Assembly (NCBI GenBank): GCA_003427395.1
Contig: BFEA01000034.1
Location: 192,505-246,610, forward strand
Direction of reading: 5' to 3'
Length of the DNA stretch: 54,106 nt
DNA from: Chara braunii
Taxonomy: Eukaryota > Streptophyta > Charophyceae > Charales > Characeae
The notes below the pieces were generated by a model, which saw only the letters and a list, made by a program, of their open reading frames with translations, was not told where the DNA came from and searched no databases. A program made the position numbers and the translations under genes. Positions 19,491-31,191 of the stretch are shown one piece after another (the first letter of the stretch is position 1; each line of letters opens with the position of its first letter).

Positions 19491-20599
19491 TCGGACCCAC
19501 ACGCGAACCGACATCTTGGGGGGCTGAGGTCCCAAGCGTGACTCGTCGTCGGTCGACTAGGACGCATCCCACACACCACGCGCACACCACTTTACGAACA
19601 CAAAGATAATACACACACACACACACGAGACGACACAACACAAACAACACGACAACGCTCCTAGTCCCTTCAGTAGCCATCCCATAACTTTCCGATGCGG
19701 AAATCAAATAGGCGTCGCGCGCGAGACTTAGTATAAAACCGCGCGGACGCAAGGCTAACTCATATCGACTCGCAATGCAAGCGTACGCAAGCGGTCTCAA
19801 TGATGGCGTACTATGTAGTATCCATACTCACGCGGACCTCGTTAAACCCGAGGGTCGCTTTTGGCACTAAGTGTCGGCTGACACGCGCCTTGAGGGTTAA
19901 TCTCTCGACGTTGGACAACCGCCATACGCGGTTGAAGACCACACACCCTATTCTGCACTCTGTGCAGAGTGGGTGGTACACAGGTCCATACCTTTGGTGG
20001 CAGTCGTTCCTTACCGCCCTGGAGATGAGCCCCACTCCAGGCCTGGACAGAAGTCAAGGGGTTTGACTTTGACGGCTGCCACGGACTACAACATCCAACA
20101 ATAAAATTCTAAAAAGCAAAGAGTAAAAGAGGATTTTCCTTCTCTCTCAACCTATAATCTGGCTAACCCTTGCGCACGATCACAATAAGCCGCGCGTATA
20201 CCCAAGGCACATATAAGTATATACATAAGGTTTATTTATATAGGACGATCACTTCTCACAGTCACAGTGTGACTCCTCTCGGCCATATATATACATAATC
20301 GCAGGCAGTCACATCCAGAGTCCGAACCACAAACATACCTGCAATCACATCAAAGATTCAACAAAAGTCAACGCACTACACGGGGTCAACTTCAACCATT
20401 CTCTATGCTCATACCGCTTGCTTTAGCCATACAAACCTCACTCTTGTACAACTCCCAAAGTAAATACTCAGTATTTTTGTTAAATGGTCATTCAATAAAG
20501 TCCGGGTGAAAACACAATGAAACAATTCAAACCACATGGCTAAAGTCTTTAGGTTGAGTGGCAAGAGTGGATTGGAGTTGAATCGCAAACCGACGAAAC
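19491..20599. other. Non-coding, LTR-like features
   Basis: Contains a (CA)n tract (about 19,607-19,626) and TATAAAA (19,732-19,738) next to GC-rich CGCG words. No gene is seen. Small frames lack domains. Confidence 0.4.
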
Positions 20600-20850
20600 G
20601 GCAACCGACCTGTTATCAGTGATAATCGAAGATGATCCTCGTGGGATCACGCTGAAACTAGTCCAAATCCTGGATCAATCGATCGAGAAGACCTGTAACA
20701 CAAGACAGACCAATCCCCAGACTAAAATCATAAGTGTATGGAGGATACAACTCCATAACACACTCTCACCAAAAATCTTTCTAATTGACTAAGCCTGGAT
20801 CTACCTTTAAGCAGTGCCCAAAGCAAAGGTAGACCCTGACATAATCTCCC
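20600..20850 (-). repeat. Hairpins after the tail of block B
   Basis: GATCCT-CGT-GGGATC (about 20,635-20,650) repeats the CGT-loop design of array 1. TCTACCTTT/AAAGGTAGA (20,800-20,833) is a 9-bp stem with a 16-nt loop. Confidence 0.65.
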
Positions 20851-20889
20851 CTATACAGAGTGGATCGCCAGAATGGCTACCTGTCAAAA

Positions 20890-21240
20890 TATAATCTATC
20901 TCCTTCAAACTAAGAAAATTTTGACAGCCCTTCACGTAGGAGAAGTGTCTTTCCAGAATTTATATCAGCCCGAATATGAAAACGGAAATAGTCTTTGGCT
21001 TTCCAAAGTCCAATTTTGTCTAACTCCCTGAATTAACAAAAATTTGGGCAGCACTCCCTTTAGAAAAGAAGACTTTCCAGATTTTTACTAAGCCGTGTAA
21101 GAACTTTAGACAAGTTGAATTTTGAAAGGCCAAAATTTGATCAACTCCTTGGATTTTGCAGAAATTTCGACAGCGCTTCCCGTAGAGAAAGTAGCTTACC
21201 AGAATTTATTCAAAACCAAGTATAATAAAGGATCCCAGAA
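20890..21240 (-). repeat. Three 123-bp tandem units
   Basis: Units at about 20,923, 21,046 and 21,169 share 'AATTT-GACAGC-CTTCCC', then a '-TAGA-AAG-', then 'CCAGAATTTAT'. Spacing is 123 bp twice. Between units lies a foldback with arms AGTTGA/TCAACT (about 21,114-21,147). A fourth relative of the motif is at about 9,016. Confidence 0.75.
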
Positions 21241-21504
21241 AATGCAAGAATTAATCTAAGTAAAAAAACTTAGCTCAGAAAATGCAGGAATCGAAACTAA
21301 CTCCTATGGCTCTAGCACGTGGCGAGCGACTAAAGCAACTACCTATCAAACTGAAACTCAAACCAAGTAGTAGCCTCACTCAGTCACATGCAGGCCAAAC
21401 CACGAAGGTAAGTACTCTCACCACCCCAAAGCCAACCTAGCAGACAATAGTTCATAATCTTTCAATGCTTTAACCCTTTATACCTCGCTTACATAAGGCG
21501 TAAA
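21241..21504. other. No gene seen
   Basis: Unique sequence between the 123-bp repeats and hairpin array 2, with a small bulged stem CGCTTA/TAAGGCG near 21,487. No coding signal. Confidence 0.5.
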
Positions 21505-22270
21505 GACAGGTCATCCAATCTTATGGAACATGTCGGACTCAGCCATCAAGTATACACGAATAGGTTGCACAACTAATTTTCTCTTCCTTTGGGCACATGA
21601 CTAAGCCATTCATCTTAGAAACAATGCTTAGTCGCCCTGAACTGTTTAATATCCTTAGAAACAAAGCTCAGCCTGCCCAAAGTTACCTTCAATTATACTC
21701 TTAGTTATACTCTCTTCAAATTTATGGTAAGTTATAGTCAGGCCATCCAATCTTATGGAACCCTTGCCTGACTAGCCTGTTCTTAAGTAGAATAATAATC
21801 AAACATAGCCAAATTATAACCTTTGGGTTTCAGCATGTGCGAGGCGTTGGGCCGGACCATCCAATCTTATGGAACATATCTGGTCCTCCGCCAGGTTCGT
21901 TTCTCTCTGATCAGTTGTGCGTGGCATGAGTCCAAGGCCATCCAATCTTATGGAACATGCCTCGCCCCCAACCAAAGTTACTCCCTCAGAACAAAAGCAA
22001 GAAGAGGCTGAGCCATCCAATCTTATGGAACTTGCTCAGACCTCCTCGCTCAGAAACTAATGAAACAGAGTAAAACCCAATTAAACAAGGCAACCAAGCC
22101 ATCCAATCTTATGGAACATGCTTGGCCCCTGAAAGTCAACCACAGTCAAACCCTCACAAGTCAGAGCAATCAGACCGTCCAATCTTATGGAACTTGTCTG
22201 ATTCTCAATGCAATTCGAAAAATAAAACACAGCGGTCAGGCCATCCAATCTTATGGAACAGTGCCTGACC
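21505..22270 (-). repeat. Hairpin array 2, apex CCATCCAATCTTATGGAAC
   Basis: Eight near-identical apex copies plus one variant, each flanked by arms that differ between copies yet pair. Examples: TAGTCAGGC/GCCTGACTA (21,735-21,774), GACTAAGC/GCTTAGTC around the variant apex (21,599-21,633), GGACC/GGTCC (21,854-21,886), AGGC/GCCT (21,935-21,962), CTGAGC/GCTCAG (22,008-22,039), CCAAGC/GCTTGG (22,094-22,125), AATCAGAC/GTCTGATT (22,168-22,203), GGTCAGGC/GCCTGACC (22,234-22,270). The first, at 21,505-21,534, has only GACA/TGTC. Spacing narrows from about 115 bp to 68 bp. The strand is set by the head motif at 22,536-22,586, which reads towards the array on the minus strand. Confidence 0.88.
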
Positions 22271-22535
22271 CTATAACATTTATTCAAACTTCAAACAAAG
22301 TTGTCTTTCTCCCACCCTTCCCCCTGATGCAATCCCTTGTGACAATCTGTTTTCAGACAGACAAGAAACTGAAACTATCATTATACATACATTCCTTTAC
22401 TTACTCTGACTTGTGTCATGAAAGTCAAACTAAAGTCAAAGTAGGGGTGCATACAGTATACTCAGCCAACCATAGAAAGATGTACAGATAGGGGTTATAC
22501 CTGGGTTTATAGGGGAAAGCAATGGTTACCTCTCA

Positions 22536-22586
22536 GTTCCCTGCCTCTAGAACTCCTCCTGAGTTCTGGCAGAGCTCCCGCAATCG
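22536..22586 (-). ncRNA. Structured head motif, copy B
   Basis: Reverse-strand relative of 16,181-16,232, with arms AGAACTC and GAGTTCT where copy A has GGAGTTC and GAACTCT. Homology starts abruptly at CGATTG and ends at GGGAAC. It lies 266 bp before array 2 on the minus strand, matching the spacing at copy A. Confidence 0.5.
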
Positions 22587-23530
22587 GTGGGCGGACTCCC
22601 CACAGAGCCTTGATGCGGACCTACGGGTTGCAATCCCGCCTGCCGCCTTCCTCTCAGAATCAATGGACTAGACTTAGAGTAAGAACGGCAGAAGGAGGGG
22701 TTTTTAGACTCTCAGATCCAATGGAGTTGCGCTCAGACTCACGTGAGAGGGCCTTCAGATCTTCAGCGCCTTAGGGCCCCGCAAATGGCGGCCAGAATGC
22801 GCAGCAGCCTATTCAGACCGAAGTCAACCCCCGACAATAGACTCCCTAGAGACTCTCCCTCTTTGCAACGAAGATCTCCCTTCCCCACCACTCAAGACTC
22901 CACCGCAGAGCCCATAACTTAGAGGGTAGAGCCACGGGAGGACCGACTAGCTCACGGCTTCCTTCCAGCTACTTTGCGTATTAGGATGAACAGGGCACTG
23001 GCCGATCAGCTTAGCCTGTGCCTCGCAGCTGACTTGTCGTAGCTTAGTTCAGCAGTAAGCGGCGTGCCCAGCCAAGGGTGAACCTGCAATCTTTGCAGCT
23101 TGCCTCGCACCACCTCGTTCAACCGGTCAGTCAATGCGCCTCTCACAGGTGAACAAGCAAGCTCGTATCTTCCCTCATACTCCTTAGACCGTTAGGATGG
23201 ACATCATTCCAACTAACAGGCACGCTTGTACCTTCACAGCTGGCCCGCTGCTGCTTCGCAGTCAGCGTATTGGCCGTCAGACAGGCCCTCCCAATGGGCC
23301 TATCAGCGCCCTAGCCAACTGTTAAGCCTGCAGCCTTACGACCGACTCTTCCCCACTTGCTGGCCGGCTTCCCAACAGACCTTCTCCACATCCGGGTTCT
23401 TCTTTCCAACATGCGGAGCGCGTGCTGGCCAATGGTAGGTTCCGAACCACACGGCCCCCTCCCAAGTAAGTCTTCAATTTCACTGCCTCGCCTGCGGCAC
23501 TTTGCACAGAAATGATGAGCGAACATCGAT
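22587..23530. other. No gene seen; minor palindromes
   Basis: GC-rich sequence with CTCACGTGAG (about 22,738), CTGCAA/TTGCAG (about 23,087) and GTTAG-TGGA/TCCA-CTAAC (about 23,191-23,217). No domain is found in the short frames. Confidence 0.45.
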
Positions 23531-23538
23531 TGAACCTT

Positions 23539-25119
23539 CCGCTAAAACGCGGCCAGGTGCGCCCTTAACTAGGACGAGCAACGCACTAACTGATAGGCAG
23601 GTCTTCTCCTCGTGACCCGCCTCACTCCGCTTCTTCAATCAATGGAGCGAGCAGCACCTCCGTTGACAGGTAAGTCTCGAGCCCGCGGCTTACCTCATAT
23701 TGCTTCCCTTGGTAGGATGCGCATCATCTTGGCCCGCGGGCGTGCCCCCAACCTTGTACTGACCTCACGCTACTCTTATCGGGGGAGTAAGCAAAAAAAA
23801 AACGAACGAATCCACCCGCTAAAACGCGGGCAGGTGCATGCACTAGTGCACGACCCCTCCTCCCCACTTCTTACTATACTATTTCACGCGCAGCTCTCTT
23901 TCTCTTCTACCTCTACTATACTAACTCTCTTGCTATTCTGACTTCCGATCCGGGGTCGCCCTATCAACAAACCCCAATCCTAAGTCTTTCCTCCCTGGAT
24001 TCTGTAAAGAATCGAGCGCGCCATACATTCCCCTGCTCGCCATAGCCTCACTCCCCGACATCATCACGCAGTAAACTTCTCTATCTACCCTCTAATCTAC
24101 TGAGCTAACACTGAAACTAACAACGGATTCGAATTCGCCGGGGGTGAGAACCCCAAAATCGCCTCCTCCCTCACTCGATTCCGATAAGGATCGAGCGAGG
24201 TATACCTCCCTGACTGCGTCGAGCTTGCCCTCCGCCATCGCTTCTCTCCCCGCCTCAATCTGCAGATGAACCCGGTCGCAGATCTCGTCCGGGTGCATTC
24301 ACCTCCTCTGCACCCGCGTCTCGGCTCAGCGCTTCCCCTCTCTCCTCTGCGCTCGCTACTTCGGCACTCCCGCTTTTCCTTCTCCTTCCGCCATCTATAT
24401 GCAGGACCTTTCTCGCTAACCACTCATTTTACCAAGTTTCTCCTAAAACTAACATCACCAATCAAGTCGCCCGAGGCCAAAATATACCTGGAGCGACTCT
24501 TCCTTCGCCCGTTTCTGTTGAGAAACGGGCCCGACATCACTCCTTCTCCCGCCTTAACTCATTGCTCCCCCGTTGTTACGGTACTTCCATCGCCGAACGC
24601 ACCCAGCGTGAAATTCCGTCCGGGTTCACTCACCGGTTCCCTCCTACACTCGTCACACTCGCTGCTGCGCTGATGTGCTCCTCCATCAGTGCTTACTGCG
24701 CTCTTTTGCGCCATCCCCTCCCCTCTCCGACTCCTGTCCACTCCGCTGTCACTCCGATCTGCATTTGACCCAGCCTGTCGTCCAGATTCATTCTGGGCTT
24801 CCTCCCTGTCGTTGCGCTCGCTGGTCCGCTAGTGCATTCTCCCTACCTGTTGGCGGCGCTGGCGCAACTTTTAGTTCCCAGCAGCCCCGACTACTCTGAG
24901 GGAATTTTCGGAGGGGACCAGACAACGCTCCTCCCGACAACGCTTGCCAGCCTGAGGGAATCCCTGGAGGCAACCGACTCGTTTCCGGTTCAGTAGCATT
25001 CTGGCCCTATACCCAAGTCCGACGAACGATTTGCACGTCAATATCGTCGCGGGCCCCCTTCCAAAGCTTGGTCCTGATGCAACTGGCTAACCCCTGGCCA
25101 GTACCACCCGCTATAGCGG
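23539..25119. repeat. Dispersed hairpins, several recurring apices
   Basis: CCGC-TAAAAC-GCGG (23,539-23,552) and CCCGC-TAAAAC-GCGGG (23,815-23,830) share an apex, and both are followed by CAGGTGC. GATTC/GAATC (23,998-24,013) and CTCGATtCC/GGATCGAG (24,174-24,195) lie in diverged repeats about 178 bp apart. Others are a 10-bp stem GCCCGTTTCT/AGAAACGGGC (24,507-24,530), GCCT-AGGG-AAT-CCCT-AGGC (24,950-24,971) and CCGCTATAGCGG (25,108-25,119). No coding domain is recognised. Confidence 0.65.
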
Positions 25120-26397
25120 ATATCGCCCCCGCTGGTGGGTGGAGCTCCCGCATGCTCCCCCATCGGAGGCTCGAGCACGCGGGTGGCGGCTACAGATTTT
25201 CCCGAGGAGGTAACCCCGGCTTAGTTACGAAAAACAGTTCATGGCTGACGGACAGTGCACCCTTGGCAATCCCTGCCACCCTCCGGCCGTAGCCCCACAG
25301 TCCCATTCGGAGTGGCTTCTCCAATCCCTTTTCGTTTTTAGACTATCCGAGCCCTCCAAGTAGGAAACGAGGGAGGCCGCAGCTACGGACCTCACCACTC
25401 TTCACGCGTTAACCTCTTCGGCCCACCTCTCAAAACGGCCGGGACAGGGGAATTCCGGCAACATCCCGACGCGAGGGAACGTATAAGTCAAAGCAAAAGA
25501 GGCGAGCGCTCAAGGTCCTCGACCGCCGCGACGATCTCCAAATCCAGCGTCGCGTCTGAGTCGAAGAACGCCGGAGCAAAAATAGTAGTCCGATAACAAA
25601 AAAAATTAAAAATATTTAGAAACTTTTAATCGTCAGAATATGCCGAACGCGGAAAAAGGACCCGCTAGCACCGCTTTGACGCTGCCAATGGCAAAACCAA
25701 GAGGGATAGCCCCGCCGGGCCCTCAACCCCTCGATCCGTCCACGCCACTTTGATCCCTGCGTCGTCGCCGCTCGGTCTTCGACCCCTGAATCTCTTTGAT
25801 GCAAGTCGGACGCCGTGACTGCTAATGTTAGGCCCAAGTCTGGGTTCCACTATGACGGACGCCTAAATAAACGGACGCTACGCGACGCGCCGACCTACCG
25901 AAGCGCCTTCAGAAGTCACATTGTTGTCGACGCCGCCCTCCGTACGTACACACAGGTCACAGGCAAGCGCCTCAATCAACGAGACATAATCCTTTTAATC
26001 CCTGTTTAATCAGAAGAAAATCCCGGTCGGCGATCACGTCGTCTCTTCAGTCATCAACAATTAAGAAGATCATGCGCGCCTCAAAAATCCGCGCACCTAC
26101 ACACTCTCTATTCTAGTCAACCATCCAGTCATCGTAAACCACAGACGCAGCCGCGCCTAGCATGGTATACTTAAACTTTAAACCAAGCTTCCTTTCTGTC
26201 GCTTGCAAAAACCAGGGCAGATACCCTTGTAAGGGTATTCGCGCCGATAACGTCCCGGCCTGTCGCGGGGCGCCGTGAGAGGTATAACCCGCGCGCACGG
26301 TCGGAGTGGTGACTGGTTCTTTTCAACAAAACATCCTGCGTGACACGACCGTGAGGTTCAACGTTCCCCATCAGGGCGCGGGATCGCCGCGCGCGAC
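25120..26397 (+). mobile_element. Probable LTR end (5' boundary unknown)
   Basis: Sequence ending in GCGCGACA just before a canonical tRNA-Asp primer-binding site, so at least its 3' part should be a plus-strand LTR. It includes the second ATACCCTTGTAAGGGTAT hairpin (about 26,217-26,246). The start of the LTR was not found. Confidence 0.5.
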
Positions 26398-26400
26398 AGG

Positions 26401-26420
26401 TGGCGCCGTTGCCGGGGACC
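26401..26420 (+). promoter_or_regulatory. Primer-binding site for tRNA-Asp
   Basis: TGGCGCCGTTGCCGGGGACC matches the complement of the 3' end of plant cytosolic tRNA-Asp(GUC) in its first 18 bases. It starts two bases after the presumed LTR end (CA at 26,397-26,398). This primes minus-strand DNA synthesis in many plant Ty3/gypsy elements. Confidence 0.8.
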
Positions 26421-28130
26421 TTCGGTTGCCTGCCGGGATCCTATGTGAACGGACCTGGGTCTGGTTAATTGAAACCCTAGCAAAACGACAAATGAAAAAA
26501 GTAGAATGCCATGTGACTTCCACTGGTTAGTAAGATAGCTAATTAGGATCATTGGTGGTCTATAAGTACGAGCTCCTTTTGAGATAAAATGAGTACTAGT
26601 TAAAGCCTTGTGAGCCTTCGTCGACACTTTTATCACCTTCCCAAGGAGGTAGTTGCTCCCGAGTATGTTCATGGGGGGAGTATGCAAGTAGCGACTAAGG
26701 ACGACGAAGTCTTCATAAAAGCAGAGTCGGTGAGGATAGCGGATGAGCCGATCAACACAATAGGATTTAACAAGTTCTTATCGATTTTGCACGAGAGGGT
26801 TTTCGACTTCCTTCCGACCATATTAATTTTCATCTCTACAATGACCTCGCGTATTCCCGCTTCTGAAATCTTTAATTAAGATCCTCTAGATAAGTAGTTG
26901 GGTAGATTATATTACGCCACAAAATTGAGATTCCTTAATAAAGGGTACGTATCGCTATACGTAGGCGATACCTTAATCGGTAGGTGGCTAGGAAGGTGCT
27001 CCGAGTAACATCTTTCTCCACCCATGCAGCGCGGATCAGGAGCTGGAAGGGAAAAAGGTGGACGACAAGGAAAGGCTACAGATAGACCTATTGATTTGAT
27101 GAGGGAAAGAGAAGAGCGGGAGGAAGAAGACGAAGGGGAGGAGAAATGGGAAGGGGGTGCGATTGCGCCAGCATCAGGAATACTTACGTGAGCGCCATCT
27201 CCTGGGAGGATGGCTTATTATTCTTATAAGTACGAACAACATTACGGCGCTCCGCCTCCACGCTTTGAACTACCTCAGCGGACTTATCCAATGGCATATT
27301 CCTCCCCCTCTTCTTCTATGGCACGTCGACTTCAACAGTTAACTGCCCTTCCCCAGTTACCTCGACTGGCTCTTCCGCCGCCGCCGCGTGTGCCTGACCC
27401 TCTCGTAGTATCTCAGGCTACGCCAACAGATCATCCGTTATGTATCACCCTGACACTGTTCTTCCTATGTCAGATTGAATTGTGTGGACTGATTTTATAC
27501 CTATTGTACAAAGGGGTTATATGAAAGCGATGTCCTAATACACTAAAAGGCGTAGCATGACTAGGATAATTATGTTTAGATGTTTGTCTAGGTCGTCAGA
27601 CAAAAACACCCTCAAGGGGGAGTAGATCACGATGACTTTTGTACTTCTCCCCTTGTCAGTTACGATACCCATAATGGAGGAGGTATCCGTCTGGGAAGAA
27701 AAAGGGGATGCGATGAAAGGTATTGGCGCCTCCTTAGGGATGATCGATATAAATATGTGTATGACGATCTTTGTGGGATTATGTCCAGGGAAGACACAAA
27801 TTCGCCTTTGTTCATAAGTAAAGTACTAGTCGATCAACTATAGCAAAAAAAAAAGGAGGAAACAGTTCTGGTAGGATACTAATGAGTCCAAAATATGTTC
27901 GGGAATGCAAGGAGGTCGGAACGTGAATAGTGTAAGTAAGGATCCTCATTTGTTATGGGTTTTTAATTTTAGGAAAGAATCAACGTGGGTTGAGTCCGTC
28001 CTTGGGAGAATTTTAGAGTTTGGTTTCATCTGTAAGGGGTAGGCAAAGGTTCTTGAACCTGAGTGTAATCAGTAAGGTAGTGAGGAGTTTGGTATTAAAT
28101 CATCTTGTTCATGTTTAACTGCATGGCAAG
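26421..28130 (+). other. Undetermined retroelement interior
   Basis: Lies downstream of the primer site, so it should be internal sequence, but I recognise no gag or pol. Two frames (26,610-26,879, and a Pro-rich one at 27,210-27,524) show no known domain. A purine run, AAGGGGGAG (27,614-27,622), could be a polypurine tract of a short non-autonomous element; no matching 3' LTR was established. Confidence 0.35.
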
Positions 28131-28470
28131 ATTCAGGTATGAGGCTATCTGTTAGAACTTATCTCGTCTAAGACCATCTACCTGAACATATCTAATTAAG
28201 CGTTAAAATATCTTCCTTTAAAGGCTAGTCATCTGGGCTTATCTATGTAAATTTATCCATTTGCGTCGGTTTAATCGAGTCAAGCCTATTTTATACTATT
28301 TATATGAAACTATCTATCTGATGCATTTTTATTAATGGTTACTCGTCTGAGTTACCCATCTGAGTTTATTTATTTAAGACTGCGCATCTTAATCCATCCT
28401 TATAAGCTAATCAAATATGACTACCCGTTTATAACTATTTCGCTTGAACCTATGCGACGGATTGCTCTCC
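28131..28470. repeat. Degenerate short tandem repeat
   Basis: A loose unit of about 14-20 bp built on 'TATCTNNNTGAAC/T' and 'CATCTGAGTTTAT' recurs more than ten times with many changes. Confidence 0.5.
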
Positions 28471-29940
28471 TTATAAAGAGTAGAGATACTACGCAAAATC
28501 CACGTTCGACGAGGGGTTGAAGGTGAATGGAGTGACCGGTTTCTTGGGGGGAAGAAATTTTCTCAAAAGGTGGTCAGTGTGTAGAATCTACCTTTGGAGA
28601 AGTTGCGATCCTAAATTATCCTTTCCCTAACAGATGACTTGAAGGAACTATAAATTTGTCTTCTAAAGTAGTAGTGAGACCCGCGCCGGAATTAATGTTC
28701 CTGGTCCATATTGGGGTGTTGTCACCTGACCCTTTGAAGACTGGTGACTACATTACTACTGAGAAGGAGGAAAGTATTTGAGCCTTGTTAGACTATGGTC
28801 AATGACGGAGGCGACCACTACCTGCCGCAAGGAAGCAGGGGGTGATTCCCTAGCTATCTTTGTGACAAGTGGGTTCATCAGCACGAGATGGGATATGACT
28901 TCCTGGAACGTGTATGGTGGGGTTGTCAACTAATTGACAAAAGTCTGCACGGAACGAATGCTGGAATCAGAGGGTGAAGCAGTGAGGCTTGGTCCTTGAG
29001 CGGGGTTCGAGAGTCTAAGATGTTAACCCTTTTAAGGGATTACACTTCCCCTTGACACAAGATACTCCTGTCAAAGCCGAGGGAGTAGAATGTAGTATTC
29101 TCATTATTTTTGCATCGAAAAATATTTATCGTTGGAGAATTTATTGACCACAGAATAACTGTTGTCTATTATAACAGTTACCATAAGTTTCTCCTCATCA
29201 CTATGCACGCATATGCCAATTAAACTTGTCTTTTGCTTGCTAATACTATTTGCTTACTCAATTATTATAATTATTGATTATTGTCATTACTATGACAGTA
29301 TGTCCCTATTATAGGTAACAATTATTATAATAATTTGTGACATTCAATATTTAAAAGTCGCAAATGCATTATTATCGCAGTATAATATCATCTGCTTTTG
29401 AATGGTCTTAGACACTGGAAGTGAGCGATGTATGATTTGAAGACTACCTTTCAGGAATAATACTGTAAGAAGGAGAGACTCTGTATAGTGATGAGAGGTG
29501 TTTGCTGGACGTTTGTTTGTATAAGCAGGACCTAAGGGAAACATAGGTAAGCATGTCAAAGAAACGGTTAGAATCTAGTTATTTAAGTAGTTGGGGCTTA
29601 ACGTGGGTAATTAGGAAAGGATTACGCCTTATTGGTGGATGAGCGACACTTCGATTTTCTTTCTTTTGAACTCTATAATAGGGCCTTCACATTTTCCTTT
29701 CTTTAGATCGACATATCCCGGAACCTATCCCGCCGCCTATTCTACTCCCACCCCACTCCAAGTCTCACTGTCTCTCCCGTCGAACAAAACCTCCCCCCCC
29801 CCCAATCTCACACCACTCCCATTCTGCATCCCCCCCCCTCCCCCTCCTCCAGTTATCGGAAGCATTCTATCTCCCTCCAATAATCCAATAATCCATTATC
29901 ACAAACCTCATACCACATGCCGCTAACAGGGCCCATACAA
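28471..29940. other. AT-rich spacer, no gene
   Basis: No domain or conserved motif is recognised. 29,100-29,345 is rich in TTA/ATT words. The last 200 bp become C-rich. Confidence 0.5.
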
Positions 29941-30385
29941 ATCCATCCCTGATCATGCCCCCCACCACCTTCGATCCCCCCTCAAAGTCCCATCCTACTC
30001 GCAAGATTCTATCCCCGATCGAGCCCCCCATCCCACCCGATCCCCCGCAAATTGCCATCCTACCCTCACGACTCCTTCCCCGATTGAGCCCCCCATTCCC
30101 CCCTTCCCGATCCTTCATCCCTGATCGTGCTCGCCACCACTCTCGATCCCCCCTCAAAGTCTCATCCTACTCGCAAGTTTCCGTCCCCAATCGAGCCTCC
30201 CTTCCCACCCGACCCCCCACAAATTGCCATCCTACCCTCACGACTCCATCCCCGATTGAGCCCCCCATTCCCCCCCTCCCGATCCTCCCGATCCCCCTCA
30301 AATTTCCCTCCTACCCTCACAACTCCATCCCCGATCGAGCCCCCTATTCCTCCCCTTCCGAGCCCCCTCAAACTAACATCCTGCC
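29940..30385. repeat. C-rich minisatellite
   Basis: Units of about 55-65 bp share 'CCATCCTAC-CTC-C-A-T', 'CCCCGAT-GAGCCCCCC' and a GATCCCCC phrase. A higher-order period of about 170 bp links 'CTCAAAGTCCCATCCTACTC' (about 29,982) to its copy at about 30,152. The Pro-rich plus-strand frame across it follows from composition. It lies about 0.8 kb upstream of the LINE ORF1. Confidence 0.8.
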
Positions 30386-31191
30386 CCCTGCGTTAAATCT
30401 AACCCCCCCCGTTCCCCTCCAGACCTGCAAGTCCCGACCACCCTAATATCCCTCATCCGCAAACAAGAAGTCTTAAGGTGCCCCGCTTATCGGGATCCTC
30501 CAACATTTCCATCCGCCCTCCCTCCCTCCCCTCCCCCCCTTCCCTTTCTTCCCCAATCCGCCCCAGCATACCTTACGACTATCCATCAAATCGCTACGCC
30601 CAATCCCATAATCTACACTGATCGACCCACATCCCAGTCCCCCCCATCTTGTCGAAAATATAACAGCTTGTAAATACTATCCTCCAAAGCAACCGCTCAC
30701 CAACGAGATTAGTAAGGGCCAAACTGCTTAAGCAACCACATCTATTTGGACAACGCGTCGTTCCCCAGGCGGGGAGATTAGGTACTCCTTTTAAATTGTG
30801 TATTCACTAAATTACCAAATCCGTTTTCGAAATCTGTTGCTGTGCATAAGTAGGATTCAATATTGTAATCCTTGAAGTATTTACTGACTGCATAAATGAC
30901 ACCACACTTTATTACGCTTTATTACCTTGCAAAATCACGCTCCCCGGGTGGGGAGGCGAAACCCTGCCAAAATTTCCCCAACCACCAGACAGTTCTTCTG
31001 CACGTAATAGATAGATCCTCTCCACATCCCTAACTAAGTATTGTTGCGGGCTGGGAATCTTCACTCCAGTCTTCACTCTAGGAACCACTCCAGGAACCAA
31101 GCGGGCGAAAATGCAGAGCCCAGGGGCAGGCAAGTCGCCTGCCACGTTTAAACAGACGGTCGCTCCTCTCAAGTGAGTAAAGCCTCCACAT
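30386..31191. other. No gene seen; possible LINE 5' UTR
   Basis: C-rich then mixed sequence before the LINE ORF1 frame. The minus-strand frame at 30,912-31,358 has no recognised domain and overlaps the ORF1 start. Confidence 0.4.

Noticed and set aside
21505-22270. CRISPR array
   Set aside because: The repeats are regular, but 'spacers' vary from about 50 to 200 bp, the repeat flanks pair with each other, there are no cas genes, and the context is eukaryotic transposons.
24266-24673. 135-codon plus frame
   Set aside because: Ser/Pro/Leu-biased, no domain, spans a hairpin; no support for a gene.
29955-30446. Proline-rich 163-codon frame
   Set aside because: Explained by the C-rich minisatellite; no start context or domain.
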